DNA from: Myxococcales bacterium
Lineage (GTDB): Bacteria > Myxococcota > Bradymonadia > UBA7976 > UBA1532
NCBI GenBank assembly: GCA_020633515.1
Contig: JACKDM010000003.1
Span: 1 to 64,000, forward strand
Length of the DNA stretch: 64,000 nucleotides
Reading direction: 5' to 3'
Positions 17,454 to 26,062 of this stretch are shown one piece after another (position 1 is the first letter of the stretch; each line of letters starts with the position of its first letter). Position numbers and translations under genes: made by a program. Under the pieces are notes generated by a model that did no database searches, was not told where the DNA came from, and worked only from the letters and a program-made list of their open reading frames with translations.

Positions 17454-18166
17454 GCGATGGTCCCCTGCTCGATGGCGAGGCAGAGCGCGACGAACGCGCC
17501 GAGCGCGAGCGCGAGCCCGCGGCGGCGGCGGACGAGCGAGAGCGCGACGGCGAGGCCGAGCGCGGGGATGAGGTACATGCCGACGACGGTGAGCGCGCGG
17601 TGGACCGGGGCGCTGAGCCAGGGGTGCACGAGCGCGAGGAGCGCGATCCCGGCGGCGGCGGCGCTCGCGACGAGGAGCGCCTGGATCGCGAAGACGCGGC
17701 CGATGGCGATGAGCGGGAGGCGGCCGAGCTCGCCGGGGCGGCCGGCTTCGGCGGCGGTGAGCGCGCGCTCGGCGAGGCGGAGGTTGGCCTGCTCGATGCG
17801 GACGTCGACCTTGCGGCCGAGCGGGCCGAGCGGGACGCCGAGCAGGATCGCGAGGGTCCACAGCGGCGGATCGGCGGTGCCGATGTGGCGGGCGTAGAGC
17901 AGCACCATCGCGCCGATCGCGGTGGAGGCGAGGGTCTCGTTGGGCGGGGTGTTGGCGCCGAAGAGCATCGACGACATCCACAGCATCTGGAGCAGCGCGC
18001 CGAGCCAGAGCCCGAGCGCGGTCTGGCCGAGCAGCACGCCGAGGAGCGAGACGGCGACGAGCGGCTGGCTGATCATCGCCTGGAACGCGCTGCGCCGGTC
18101 GAGCCCGACCAGCCCGCCGACGGCGGCCGCGAGCGCGAGATCGGTGGCGAGGGCGGCGAGCTCCAT
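17450..18166 (-). CDS. PTS mannose-class permease IIC subunit
   Basis: Polytopic membrane subunit, 238 residues, partner of IID. N-terminal segment ATDLALAAAVGGLVGLDRRSAFQAMISQPLV matches the IIC/EII-Sor pattern, and GANTPPNETLASTAIGAMVLLYA is the conserved PPNE-type loop. At least five hydrophobic helices follow. The ATG at 18166 begins five bases after the IIB stop; a distinct ribosome site is not seen, which fits coupled translation. The next gene overlaps the stop. Confidence 0.9.
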   Translation of the reverse strand: MELAALATDLALAAAVGGLVGLDRRSAFQAMISQPLVAVSLLGVLLGQTALGLWLGALLQMLWMSSMLFGANTPPNETLASTAIGAMVLLYARHIGTADPPLWTLAILLGVPLGPLGRKVDVRIEQANLRLAERALTAAEAGRPGELGRLPLIAIGRVFAIQALLVASAAAAGIALLALVHPWLSAPVHRALTVVGMYLIPALGLAVALSLVRRRRGLALALGAFVALCLAIEQGTIA

Positions 18167-18171
18167 GGGCT

Positions 18172-18651
18172 TCAGTGCGCTCCGAGCTTCTCGTTGAGCG
18201 GGATCGGCGCCTCGCCGGGGAGGCTGCGGATCTCGATGCGCATCCCGCGGCGGGCGAGGTCGCGGAGGAGGTCGAGCTCGGCGTCGCCGAGGTAGACGGC
18301 GGGGGTGTAGGCGACCCGGCCGGGGGCGTGGTGCACGTTGCCGATGTTGAGCGCGGGGTAGGGGTGGCCGGCGGCGAAGAGGCGGGCGGCGTCCTCGATG
18401 GTCTCGAAGAGCACCATGGTGCTCGCGTTGCCGAACTGGCGGTCGTTGAGCCAGGTCGCGGCCTGCTCGATGGGGAGCGCGTCGAACTTCGCCTGCCCGG
18501 GGATGCACATGCGGAACATGGTCATCTGGAGGTCGTTGTCGGGCACGCTGTCGCTGACGACGAGGAACTGCTGCAAGCGGCGCTGGGGCATCCAGGTGGA
18601 GATGATCTGGCCGTGCACGAGGCGGTTGTCGACGCGGTATATGGGGTTCAC
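18172..18651 (-). CDS. PTS mannose-class EIIB subunit
   Basis: Soluble 159-residue EIIB that takes phosphate from IIA and passes it to the incoming sugar. The phosphorylated histidine is His13 in RVDNRLVHGQII, the signature of the mannose-class IIB fold; VVSDSVPDN and LFETIEDAARLF are also conserved features. The GTG start at 18651 overlaps the IIA stop as GTGA. Confidence 0.94.
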   Translation of the reverse strand: MNPIYRVDNRLVHGQIISTWMPQRRLQQFLVVSDSVPDNDLQMTMFRMCIPGQAKFDALPIEQAATWLNDRQFGNASTMVLFETIEDAARLFAAGHPYPALNIGNVHHAPGRVAYTPAVYLGDAELDLLRDLARRGMRIEIRSLPGEAPIPLNEKLGAH

Positions 18652-19046
18652 TTGCGCCCCCGGAGCAGGTCGCCGGCGACGTGGATGCTCTCGCGCCCGT
18701 AGCCGGCGATCGAGGTCGCGACGTCGTGGAGCGGCTCGTCGCGGTGGGTGTAGAGCTTGAGCAGCATCGGCAGGTTGACCCCGGTGACGACCTCGCGGTC
18801 GTCGGCGAGCAGCGAGAGGCTGAGGTTGGACGGCGTGCCGCCGAACATGTCGCAGAGGATGATGACGCCCTTGCCGCCGTCGACCTCGGCGACCGCCGCC
18901 TCGATGTGCTCCCGGATCTGCTCGGGCCCCTCCTCGGGGCGGACGGCGACCGCGACGGCGTTCTGGAACTCGCCGACGATCATGCGGACGGTGCCCAGCA
19001 GGGCGTCGGCGAGCTTGTCGTGGGTGCAGATCACGACCCCGATCAT
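18648..19046 (-). CDS. PTS mannose-class EIIA subunit
   Basis: 132-residue EIIA of the mannose class. The active histidine is His9 in MIGVVICTHDKLADALL, and CDMFGGTPSNLSL is the strongly conserved family loop. It receives phosphate from HPr. ATG at 19046 overlaps the rapZ stop as ATGA. Unlike E. coli ManX, IIA and IIB are separate proteins here. Confidence 0.95.
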   Translation of the reverse strand: MIGVVICTHDKLADALLGTVRMIVGEFQNAVAVAVRPEEGPEQIREHIEAAVAEVDGGKGVIILCDMFGGTPSNLSLSLLADDREVVTGVNLPMLLKLYTHRDEPLHDVATSIAGYGRESIHVAGDLLRGRK

Positions 19047-19939
19047 GATGGCTCCTTGTGCACGTCGCGATGTCTCAGCGTGGGATCCCGGCCCTGCGCG
19101 GCGAGGTGCGCCGCGACGCGCTCGGCGAGGGCGACCGATCGGTGGCGGCCGCCGGTGCAGCCGAGCGCGAGGGTGAGGTGGCTCTTGCCCTCGTGCTCGT
19201 AGCCGGGCAGCACCTCGTCGATGAGCCCGAGGAAGCGGTCGAGGAACGCCGCCGTGGCGGGCTGTTCGAGCACGTAGGCGGCGACCTCGGGGTTGCTGCC
19301 CGAGTAGGGGCGCAGCGCCTCGACGAAGTGGGGGTTGGGCAGGAAGCGCACGTCCCAGACGATGTCGGCCTCCGAGGGGACGCCGTGGCGGAAGCCGAAG
19401 CTCATGACCGTGATCGCGAGCCCCTGCGGCGCGCCGCCGGTGGCGAAGGCCTGCACGAGCCGCTTGCACTCGTGCACGTTGAGGTCGCTCGTGTCGATGA
19501 GCTGCCGCGCCCGCTCGCGGAACGGGTGCATCACCAGCCGCTCCATGCGGATCGCGTCGGGGATCGGCAGCCCGTCACGGCCGAGCGGGTGGGGGCGGCG
19601 GGAGACGGAGAAGCGGCGCAAGAGCACCGCGTCGCTGGCTTCGAGGAAGACGATCGAGATCCGCACGCCCTGCGCTTCGAGCTCGCGCAAAAGCGCGAGG
19701 GTGCCGGCGACGTCCTGGACGTTGCGGGCGTCGAGTCCGATGGCGAGGCGGGCGAAGCCGTCGACCTGGCGGGCGAGGTCGAGGAGCTTGGGCAACAGCG
19801 GCGGGGGCAGGTTGTCGACGCAGAAGAAGCCCTGGTCCTCGAGGGCGTGGATCGCCGTCGAGATGCCCGAGCCCGACAGCCCGGTGATGACGGTCAGCTC
19901 GAAGCCGTCGTCGCGCGCCTTTGTCGCGGCCTCACTCAC
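19043..19939 (-). CDS. rapZ: RapZ/YvcJ-family nucleotide-binding protein
   Basis: 298-residue RapZ homologue; in enterobacteria RapZ controls glucosamine-6-phosphate synthase through small RNAs, and elsewhere it is often beside hprK and ptsN, as here. N-terminal P-loop domain followed by the C-terminal sensor domain with VMSFGFRHGVPSEADIVWDVRFLPNP and IGCTGG-type motif LGCTGGRHRSV. The Walker A reads GLSGSGIST: Ile26 replaces the lysine that normally contacts phosphate, so nucleotide hydrolysis may be lost. Start GTG overlaps the hprK stop by eight bases. Confidence 0.94.
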   Translation of the reverse strand: MSEAATKARDDGFELTVITGLSGSGISTAIHALEDQGFFCVDNLPPPLLPKLLDLARQVDGFARLAIGLDARNVQDVAGTLALLRELEAQGVRISIVFLEASDAVLLRRFSVSRRPHPLGRDGLPIPDAIRMERLVMHPFRERARQLIDTSDLNVHECKRLVQAFATGGAPQGLAITVMSFGFRHGVPSEADIVWDVRFLPNPHFVEALRPYSGSNPEVAAYVLEQPATAAFLDRFLGLIDEVLPGYEHEGKSHLTLALGCTGGRHRSVALAERVAAHLAAQGRDPTLRHRDVHKEPS

Positions 19940-20906
19940 TCACGCCTCCGATCGCGACGGGCGGCGTCGGCTCGCTCATGTGCGCCCGGACCCGCGCGGC
20001 GAACGCCTGGGCCGAGTGGGTGCCCTGCGCTTGCAGCAGCCGGTCGCGCGCGGCGACCTCGATGATGAGCGTCAGCGAGCGCCCCGGTCGCACCGGGAGG
20101 CGGACGTGGCGCACGGGCACCCCGGCGAGCACGAGCACGCGCTGCTCGACGCCGAGGCGGTCGTAGGGCTCGTCGGCGTCCCAGTCGACGAGCTCGACGA
20201 CGAGCTCGACCCGCTTGCGGTCGCGCACCGCGGCGGCGCCGAAGAGGTCTTTGATGTTGATGATGCCGAGCCCGCGGATCTCCATGTGGTGCCGGGTCAG
20301 CTCGGGGCTGTGCGCGACGACCGTCTGCGGGTCGGTCTGCTCGAGGATGACGACGTCGTCGGCGACGAGGCGGTGGCCGTGGGCGACGAGCTCGAGGCCG
20401 AGCTCGCTCTTGCCGATGCCGCTCTTGCCGATGAGGAGCACCCCGACGCCGTAGACGTCGGCCATGACCGCGTGGCGGGTCTCGCGGGGGGCGAGGAAGC
20501 GGTCGAGCGCGGCCTCGATGCGGGCGGTGGCCTCGATGGATTCGAGCTCGGTGACGAGGAGCGCGCAGCCGGCGGCGTCGCACCGCTCGACGAGCTCGTC
20601 GGGGGCGGCGCGGCCGGCGGTGATGACGAGCCCGGGGAAGCCGCGCGCGAGCAGCGTCGTGAGCCGGTCGCGGCGGAGCGCGGCGGGCATGGTGTCGAGG
20701 AAGCCGCCCTCGGAGCGGCCGACCATCTGCAAGCGGTCGGAGACGAGGTGCTCGCCGTGGCCCGCGAGCGCGACCCCGACCCGCTGCACCGTGCGCTGCC
20801 CGACGTGCCGCGAGAGCGCCGCCACCCCGCCGCCGACCATGCGGAAGACGCCGCCCTGGCCGAGCACGCCCATCAACTCGCCGATCGTGACCGACGCTGC
20901 CTCCAC
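19932..20906 (-). CDS. hprK: HPr kinase/phosphorylase
   Basis: Bifunctional enzyme that phosphorylates and dephosphorylates HPr on serine. Of 324 residues, the N-terminal half is the MurF-like domain and the C-terminal half the kinase: catalytic RHAVMADVYGVGVLLIG, Walker A GKSGIGKSELGLE near 160-170, DDVVIL, and the family signature EIRGLGIINIKDLFG near residue 210. All are intact. The GTG at 20906 has GGAGG six bases upstream; in-frame starts further upstream run into ptsN. The target serine in ptsH of the same operon is present. Confidence 0.95.
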   Translation of the reverse strand: MEAASVTIGELMGVLGQGGVFRMVGGGVAALSRHVGQRTVQRVGVALAGHGEHLVSDRLQMVGRSEGGFLDTMPAALRRDRLTTLLARGFPGLVITAGRAAPDELVERCDAAGCALLVTELESIEATARIEAALDRFLAPRETRHAVMADVYGVGVLLIGKSGIGKSELGLELVAHGHRLVADDVVILEQTDPQTVVAHSPELTRHHMEIRGLGIINIKDLFGAAAVRDRKRVELVVELVDWDADEPYDRLGVEQRVLVLAGVPVRHVRLPVRPGRSLTLIIEVAARDRLLQAQGTHSAQAFAARVRAHMSEPTPPVAIGGVSE

Positions 20907-20922
20907 GCTGCCTCCGCGACGC

Positions 20923-21384
20923 TCAGAGCTTGCCGTCCTCCTCGATGAGGACGTCGTACATCGCCTGCGCGTCCTCGGCGTCGAGCAGCGCCTGGCGCAC
21001 GCGCTTCTCCTTGAGCAACCGTGAGACCCGCGCGAGCGCCTTGAGGTGGAGGCCGTGCTCGGCCTCGGGCACGAGCAGGGTGAAGAAGAGGTGGGTGGGC
21101 ATGCCATCGAGGCTCTGGAAGTCGACGCCCGCCTTGCTGCGGCCCACGCAGGCCATCACGCCGCTCACCGCCGAGGTCTTGCCGTGGGGGATCGCGACGC
21201 CGTCGCCGATGCCCGTGCTCTGGAGCTTCTCGCGCCGTTGCAGCGTCTCGACGAGCAGGTTGGGGTCGAGGTCGGCATCGACCCGCAGCACGAGCCCGAT
21301 CAGCTCGCGCAGGACGCCGGGTTTGTTCGACGCACCGAGATCGGCATCGATGGCCTTGACGTCGAGGAAATCGGAGATGCGCAT
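20923..21384 (-). CDS. ptsN: PTS nitrogen/fructose-type EIIA
   Basis: 153-residue EIIA of the PtsN/fructose fold. The phosphorylated histidine is in GVAIPHGKT (near residue 65), preceded by the conserved LQRREKLQSTGIGDG segment; LFFTLLVPEAEHGLHLKALARVSRLL is the typical second half. PtsN proteins usually regulate potassium uptake, nitrogen metabolism or kinases rather than move sugar. First gene of the PTS operon; the ATG at 21384 is preceded by AAGGAA. A -10-like TAGGGT is found about 40 bases upstream without a good -35. Confidence 0.94.
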   Translation of the reverse strand: MRISDFLDVKAIDADLGASNKPGVLRELIGLVLRVDADLDPNLLVETLQRREKLQSTGIGDGVAIPHGKTSAVSGVMACVGRSKAGVDFQSLDGMPTHLFFTLLVPEAEHGLHLKALARVSRLLKEKRVRQALLDAEDAQAMYDVLIEEDGKL

Positions 21385-21508
21385 CGCGGCGAGGTTCCTT
21401 GAACGGGTGGTGTTGCTCGGACGGACGTACCCTAGCAGATTCCGGCCTCGCGGCAGAAGCCGCGCGATCCGCGCCGTGCTTGACCGTGGATCGGACGACA
21501 CAACCCGG

Positions 21509-21521
21509 TAGAATGCCCGCC
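21509..21521 (+). promoter_or_regulatory. TAGAAT -10-like element abutting a start codon
   Basis: TAGAAT (21509-21514) ends seven bases before the GTG at 21522, the same geometry as at 6280-6293 and with nearly the same following bases (GCCCGCC against GCCCCGC). A TTGACC stands 23 bases upstream, too far for a classical -35. An in-frame ATG at 21513 is an alternative start. Confidence 0.4.
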
Positions 21522-22433
21522 GTGTCTGACCCCAAGCCCTCGCTCATCCTGCTCGCGCCGGCCCTCGCGCTCGCCCTCGCGCTCGCCGTCCCGCCGCTGC
21601 CCGCGGCCGCCGAGGACGACGCGCCGCCCGCGCTCCTCGACGCCTTCAACCGGCTCGTCGCCGAGGTCGACCCGCTCGTCGCCCGCGACCCGCAGGGCGC
21701 GCTCACCCGCTACGGCGACGCCGTCGCGCGCGGGCCGCTGCAAGGCTTCGGGCGCATCCACCTCCGCATGGGCCAGATCCACCGCGACCTCGGCGACACG
21801 GCGTCTTCGGCCTATCACTTCGCGCTCTGCGCCGATGACGAGCGGGTCGATGCCTTCGACCGGGAGCAGATCTGCCAGTCGGCCTACGAGGGGCTGACCG
21901 TGCCGCTGACGGTGACCGGCGTGCCCGACGGCGGCCGGGTCGAGGTCGTCGCGCCGGCGCCGTTCGCCGGGACCCACCCGAGCGGGGCGCGGCTGCCGCG
22001 GGGCGAGGTGGTGCTGCTGGTGTATGCGCCCGACCGCTACCCGATGCGCTCGACGCTGCCGCTCGACCGGCCGACCACCTGGGAGGCCCGCCTCGGCGGC
22101 AAGCGCACCGATCTGGCCGACGCGCCGGGGCTCGCCGATCGCGCGCCCCCGCCGCCGGTCGAGCGCGGCCTGCCCCGCTGGCCCGCCTACGTCGGCGCCG
22201 GCGTCGGCGCGGCGCTCGTCGGCATCGGCGTCGCGCTCGGCAGCGACAACGCCGACGGGCTCGCCGACATCCGCGACCGCCAGCGCGCCGGTAGCTGCGG
22301 GACCGACAACTGCCAGGGCGACCTCGACGCCGCCCGCGGCCGCGCGCTGCTCGCCGACGGGATGTGGATCTCGGGCGCCGTGCTCGCCGCCGGCGCGGTC
22401 GCGTGGTGGTTCGTCTTCGATGGAGAGCCCTGA
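21522..22433 (+). CDS. Exported protein of unknown function with C-terminal membrane segments
   Basis: About 303 residues. A signal peptide (LILLAPALALALALAVPPLPAAA) is followed by an alpha-helical region that looks TPR-like (LRMGQIHRDLGDTASSAYHFALCADDE), then a beta-type segment (VPLTVTGVPDGGRVEVVAPAPFAG) resembling a PEGA-like domain, and two C-terminal hydrophobic stretches (YVGAGVGAALVGIGVALG; ISGAVLAAGAVAWWFVF). This build recurs in the PEGA protein at 42346. Exact function unknown. Start GTG 21522 or ATG 21513. The next gene starts directly at its stop. Confidence 0.68.
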   Translation: MSDPKPSLILLAPALALALALAVPPLPAAAEDDAPPALLDAFNRLVAEVDPLVARDPQGALTRYGDAVARGPLQGFGRIHLRMGQIHRDLGDTASSAYHFALCADDERVDAFDREQICQSAYEGLTVPLTVTGVPDGGRVEVVAPAPFAGTHPSGARLPRGEVVLLVYAPDRYPMRSTLPLDRPTTWEARLGGKRTDLADAPGLADRAPPPPVERGLPRWPAYVGAGVGAALVGIGVALGSDNADGLADIRDRQRAGSCGTDNCQGDLDAARGRALLADGMWISGAVLAAGAVAWWFVFDGEP

Positions 22434-23362
22434 ATGCGCCGGCTGATCGCGCTCGCCGCGCTGCTCGGCGGCTGCTTCTCGTCCGCCGACTTCTCGCCCT
22501 GCACCGGCCCCGGCCAGTGCGGCCTCGACGGCGACGGCCGCGGCCGGATCTGCGTCGCCGGCGAGTGCGTCGCCCCCGGCCTCGACGTCGGCGACGACCC
22601 GGTCGTGCTCGACGGCACCTACGGCGAGCTGCAGAGCTACCCCGAGCAGACCGTGATCCTCCGCGCGGTGCGGCTCGGCGGCCCGGTGCTGCGGGTCGAC
22701 GCCGACGCGATCGTCATCGAGGGCCCGATCGACGGCCTCGGCGCCGGCTATCCGGGCGGCGAGGGCGGCCGCTACGGCCCGGTCGGGCTGCCCGGCGAGG
22801 GCGGCGCGAGCGGCGAGCCGGCGCGGATGGGCAGCGGCGGACCCGGCGGCGCGGGCGGACCGGCGCGCTACGCCGACGGCGCGCCTGGCGGCGACGGCGT
22901 CCTCAACGCGGCGTGCGGCGAGGCCATCGACTTCGGCTTCCTGCTGCGCGCGCAGCGGCGGCGGCGGCGGCGGCGGCGGGCGCGGGCGGGACCGAGTGCC
23001 GCGGCACCACCGGCGGCTTCGGCGGCGCAGGCGGCGGCGCGCTGCTCCTGCGGGCGAAGCGCTTCATCGAGGTCCGCGGCGCGATCGACGTGCGCGGCGA
23101 GGCGGGGCTGCCGGCCGAGGTGCTCGCTTGCGGCGGCGACCGCGTCGACAGCGCCGGCGGCGAGGGCGGCGAGGGCGGCAGCGGCAGCGGCGGGCTCGTC
23201 TACTTCGAGGCGCCCACCGTCGTCTTCAGCGAGGGCGCGGTCATCGACCTCACCGGCGGCGGCCTCGCCGGCAGCGGGCTCGTCGCGATCGCCGGCACCG
23301 TCGAGGGCCTCTTCCCCGCGCCCAAGGGCGCGACCCCCGACCGGATCTGCCGCTTCGAGTAG
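22434..23362 (+). CDS. Glycine-rich lipoprotein, frameshifted in a GGC repeat
   Basis: Lipoprotein (MRRLIALAALLGGC) with a Cys-rich N-terminus (CTGPGQCGLDGDGRGRICVAGECV, a small disulphide knot), then a glycine-rich body with beta-strand repeats (VVLDGTYGELQSY, VILRAVRLGGPVLRV, AIVIEGPIDGLGAG). The frame breaks in a run of GGC triplets at about 22955-22985 and resumes one frame away with TECRGTTGGFGGAGGGALLLRAKRFIEVRG to 23362. A single missing base would restore about 309 residues. Similar Gly-rich beta-helical lipoproteins are typical of Myxococcota surfaces. Function unknown. Confidence 0.62.
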
Positions 23363-23377
23363 CGACCGGGCGCTCGA

Positions 23378-23944
23378 TCACACCCACAAGGTCAGCGGCG
23401 CCCGCGTGATCAGCACCGCGAGCAGGTCGCGCGCCGAGAGGTAGCCCACCGGGATCCCCGCCGGATCGAGCACCGGCCCGCCCCCGTGCCCTCGCTTGCT
23501 CAGCCGCCGCGCCGCGTCGTGCAGCGACCACTCCGGCGCGAGCGCGACCACCTCGCGCACCATCACCGCCTCGACCGCCCGCGCCCGCCAGCCCGCCGGA
23601 TCGGCCACCGCCGCCCGGAACAGATCCGACAGCGACACCAGCCCCGCGAGCCGCCCGTCGAGCCCCACGATCGGCAGATGCCGGAAGCCGTGCGCCGCCA
23701 TCACCTCCGCCGCCTCGCCCGCCGTCGCCCCGAGCGGCCGCGTCACCGCCGGCCGGCTCATCACCTGCGCCACGTACAGCCGCGTCGCGTCGGTCGGCCG
23801 CGGCGGCGGATCATCCACCCGCCGGTACGCCTCCGCCGCCTCGCTCGCCGACGCCACCGGCCGCACCCCCGCCACCGGCCGCAGCGCCGGCACCGCGGGC
23901 GGGGTGCGCAGCAGATCGATGCGGGGATCACGCTCATCCGCCAT
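23378..23944 (-). CDS. Tandem CBS-domain protein
   Basis: 188-residue cytoplasmic protein with two CBS domains, which usually bind adenosyl nucleotides. First: VAQVMSRPAVTRPLGATAGEAAEVMAAHGFRHLPIV..GLVSLSDLFR. Second: AVEAVMVREVVALAPEWSLHDAARRLSKRG..PVGYLSARDLLAVL. A Pro-rich N-terminal extension precedes them. No catalytic domain is attached, so it probably senses nucleotides for a partner. Convergent with the glycine-rich gene and divergent from the glycosyltransferase. Confidence 0.88.
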   Translation of the reverse strand: MADERDPRIDLLRTPPAVPALRPVAGVRPVASASEAAEAYRRVDDPPPRPTDATRLYVAQVMSRPAVTRPLGATAGEAAEVMAAHGFRHLPIVGLDGRLAGLVSLSDLFRAAVADPAGWRARAVEAVMVREVVALAPEWSLHDAARRLSKRGHGGGPVLDPAGIPVGYLSARDLLAVLITRAPLTLWV

Positions 23945-24020
23945 GCCGCCACCCTACCGCCGAACCCCCGACCGCGGCACCCGCATTGACCGCCGCCCCG
24001 CGCCGCGGCAGCCTCGCCCG

Positions 24021-25157
24021 ATGCGCGTCGCGGTCATCAGCGGCTCCTACCGCCCCGGCTACTCCTACCAGGAGAACATCTGGACCGAGCGCCTCGCCGC
24101 CCGCGGCCACGCCGTCCGCGTCTTCGCCCCCCGCCGCCGCCGCCCCGAGCCCGAGACCGACCCCATCGAGCGCGTGCCCACCCTCGGCCTCGCCGCCCGC
24201 CACCTCTACCACACCCGCGCGCTCGCCCCCGCCGTGCGCCGCTTCGCGCCCGCGCTCATCCTCTGGTTCGGCCCCCCGCAGAGGTTCGGCGTCGACGTCG
24301 CCCGCGACCCCGCGCTCGCCCGCGTCCCGCTCGTCGCCTTCTTCGGCGAGAACCGCGCCATGCAGCCCTTCGAGCGCGCCGCCACCGCCCGCGACCGCCT
24401 CCGCGCGCTCGCCTACCGCCTCGCCCGCGGCCCCGCCGTCGCGCTCGCCTGCCGCCGCGCCGCCCGCGTCGTCGCCACCACCCCCGAGACCCCCGCGATC
24501 CTCCGCGCCCTGCTCCCGCCCGAGCTCCACCCCCCGATCATCACCGCCCCCCTCGGCTTCGACCCCCGCGCCTTCGGCCCCGACCCCGCGCGCCGCCGCT
24601 CGCCCGACGGCGATGTCATCGCCGTCGTCTCCTCCCGCTTCGCCCCCGAAAAAGCCGCCACCCTGCGCTTCGTCATCGACGCGCTCGACCGCGCCATGAC
24701 CGCCGCCCCCCCGCTCCGCGCGCTCATCGTCGGCTTCGACGACGGCCCCATCAGCCGCGCGATCGCCGCCCGCATCGAAGCGAGCCCCCACGCCGCCCGC
24801 TATGCCCGCCGCCCGTTCGCCGACCGCCCCGCGCTCGCCGCCGCCTTCCACCACGCCGACCTCGCCGTCTTCGCCCGCCCCTCCATCTCGGCCCAGGAGG
24901 CGCTCGCCACCGGCCTCTACGCCATCCTCGCCGACGGCGCGATGGGCTGGCTCCTCGCCGACGAACACGACGGCGCCCTCTACCCGCCCGGCGACCGCGA
25001 CGCGCTCGTCCACGCGCTCGTCGCCGCCACCGCCCGCCTCGCCGCCGAGCCCCCCGAAGCCCGCGACGCCGCCCGCGACGCCCGCGCCGCCCGCGCCGCC
25101 CGGCTCGGCTACGACCGCGTCATCGACCACGTCCTCGCCGGCCTCCTCACAGGTTGA
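24021..25157 (+). CDS. Glycosyltransferase family 4-type protein
   Basis: 378-residue GT-B glycosyltransferase. N-terminus MRVAVISGSYRPGYSYQENIWTERLAARGHAVRVF fits the acceptor Rossmann domain; the C-terminal half has APLGFDPRAFGPDP, VSSRFAPEKAATLRFVIDAL and the donor-binding motif region HADLAVFARPSISAQEALATGLYAILA with the usual E-x7-E-like arrangement partly present. It would transfer a nucleotide sugar to a lipid or polysaccharide. No strong ribosome site; ATG at 24021 chosen because it starts the first strand. Ends 11 bases inside the convergent transporter gene. Confidence 0.85.
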   Translation: MRVAVISGSYRPGYSYQENIWTERLAARGHAVRVFAPRRRRPEPETDPIERVPTLGLAARHLYHTRALAPAVRRFAPALILWFGPPQRFGVDVARDPALARVPLVAFFGENRAMQPFERAATARDRLRALAYRLARGPAVALACRRAARVVATTPETPAILRALLPPELHPPIITAPLGFDPRAFGPDPARRRSPDGDVIAVVSSRFAPEKAATLRFVIDALDRAMTAAPPLRALIVGFDDGPISRAIAARIEASPHAARYARRPFADRPALAAAFHHADLAVFARPSISAQEALATGLYAILADGAMGWLLADEHDGALYPPGDRDALVHALVAATARLAAEPPEARDAARDARAARAARLGYDRVIDHVLAGLLTG

Positions 25158-26055
25158 CCAGCACCAGCGCCGCCGCCGTCAGCGCCACCGCCGCCCAACC
25201 CCGAAGCCCCGGCCGCTCCCCGAACCACAGCACCCCCGCGAGCTGGATCACGATCACCGAGCCCGCCCCCAGCACCGGATACACCACCGGCGCCGGCAGC
25301 GCGTCGAGCGCCGAGACCAGCGTCGTGATCCCGAGCAGGTTCGGCAGCCCCACCCCCGCCCCGATCAACAGCTCGTAGCGCCCGAAGCGCCGCCGCCCCA
25401 AGCCCACCACCGCCCACGCGATCAGCCCCGCCATCGCGAAGGTCGCCGCGACGAAGACCGGCTTGTCGACCAGAAACCCGTGCTGCTGGAACACCTTGGA
25501 GCAGAACTCCGAGAGCCCCACGCACACGAACACCGCCAGCAGCGCCGGCTTGACCGCGTCCCGCCACCGATCGCCCGCCCGCGGCCAGTGCGCCAGCGCG
25601 ATCGCCGCGAGCGCCAGCCCGATCCCCGCCCCCTCGACCCCCGACAGCGGCGTGCCCCACAGCGACAGCGACAGCGCCATCGGCACCAGCACCCCGAGCT
25701 TCGCCATCGCCGCCGCGAGCCCCACCCCGTGCGCCCGGATCGCCGCCTGATAGGTCACCAGCCCGAGGAAGAACAGCACCCCCGCGACCAGCCCCCACGC
25801 CGCCGCCCACCCCGGCCCCGCCGCCGCCGCGACCTTGCCCCCGCTCGCCATCGCCGCCGCGATCGACGCCCCGCTCCCATCCGGCCACCCCGGCGCCCGC
25901 GCCTCACTCGCCACCGCCAGCACCACCGCGCCCGCGAACGCCACCGCGTAGTTCACCGCGACGACCGCGAACCGATCGAGCCGCCACCGCTCCCCGAGCT
26001 TGAGCACCAGCGCGATCGCCGCGCTCGCCGCGATCGAGAGCAACAGAGCGATCAT
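25147..26055 (-). CDS. EamA/DMT-superfamily transporter
   Basis: 302-residue polytopic membrane protein of the drug/metabolite transporter superfamily. About ten hydrophobic helices can be traced, beginning MIALLLSIAASAAIALVLKLGERW and ending AGVLWFGERPGLRGWAAVALTAAALVLVN, the latter with the family's GERP pattern before the last helix. Substrate unknown. Its start lies seven bases downstream of the DUF4388 kinase stop, so the two are probably cotranscribed. Confidence 0.85.
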   Translation of the reverse strand: MIALLLSIAASAAIALVLKLGERWRLDRFAVVAVNYAVAFAGAVVLAVASEARAPGWPDGSGASIAAAMASGGKVAAAAGPGWAAAWGLVAGVLFFLGLVTYQAAIRAHGVGLAAAMAKLGVLVPMALSLSLWGTPLSGVEGAGIGLALAAIALAHWPRAGDRWRDAVKPALLAVFVCVGLSEFCSKVFQQHGFLVDKPVFVAATFAMAGLIAWAVVGLGRRRFGRYELLIGAGVGLPNLLGITTLVSALDALPAPVVYPVLGAGSVIVIQLAGVLWFGERPGLRGWAAVALTAAALVLVNL

Positions 26056-26062
26056 GCGAAGC

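Noticed and set aside
22434..23362. Collagen-like protein
   Set aside because: Glycines do not keep a strict Gly-X-Y period over any useful length; beta-type repeats fit better.
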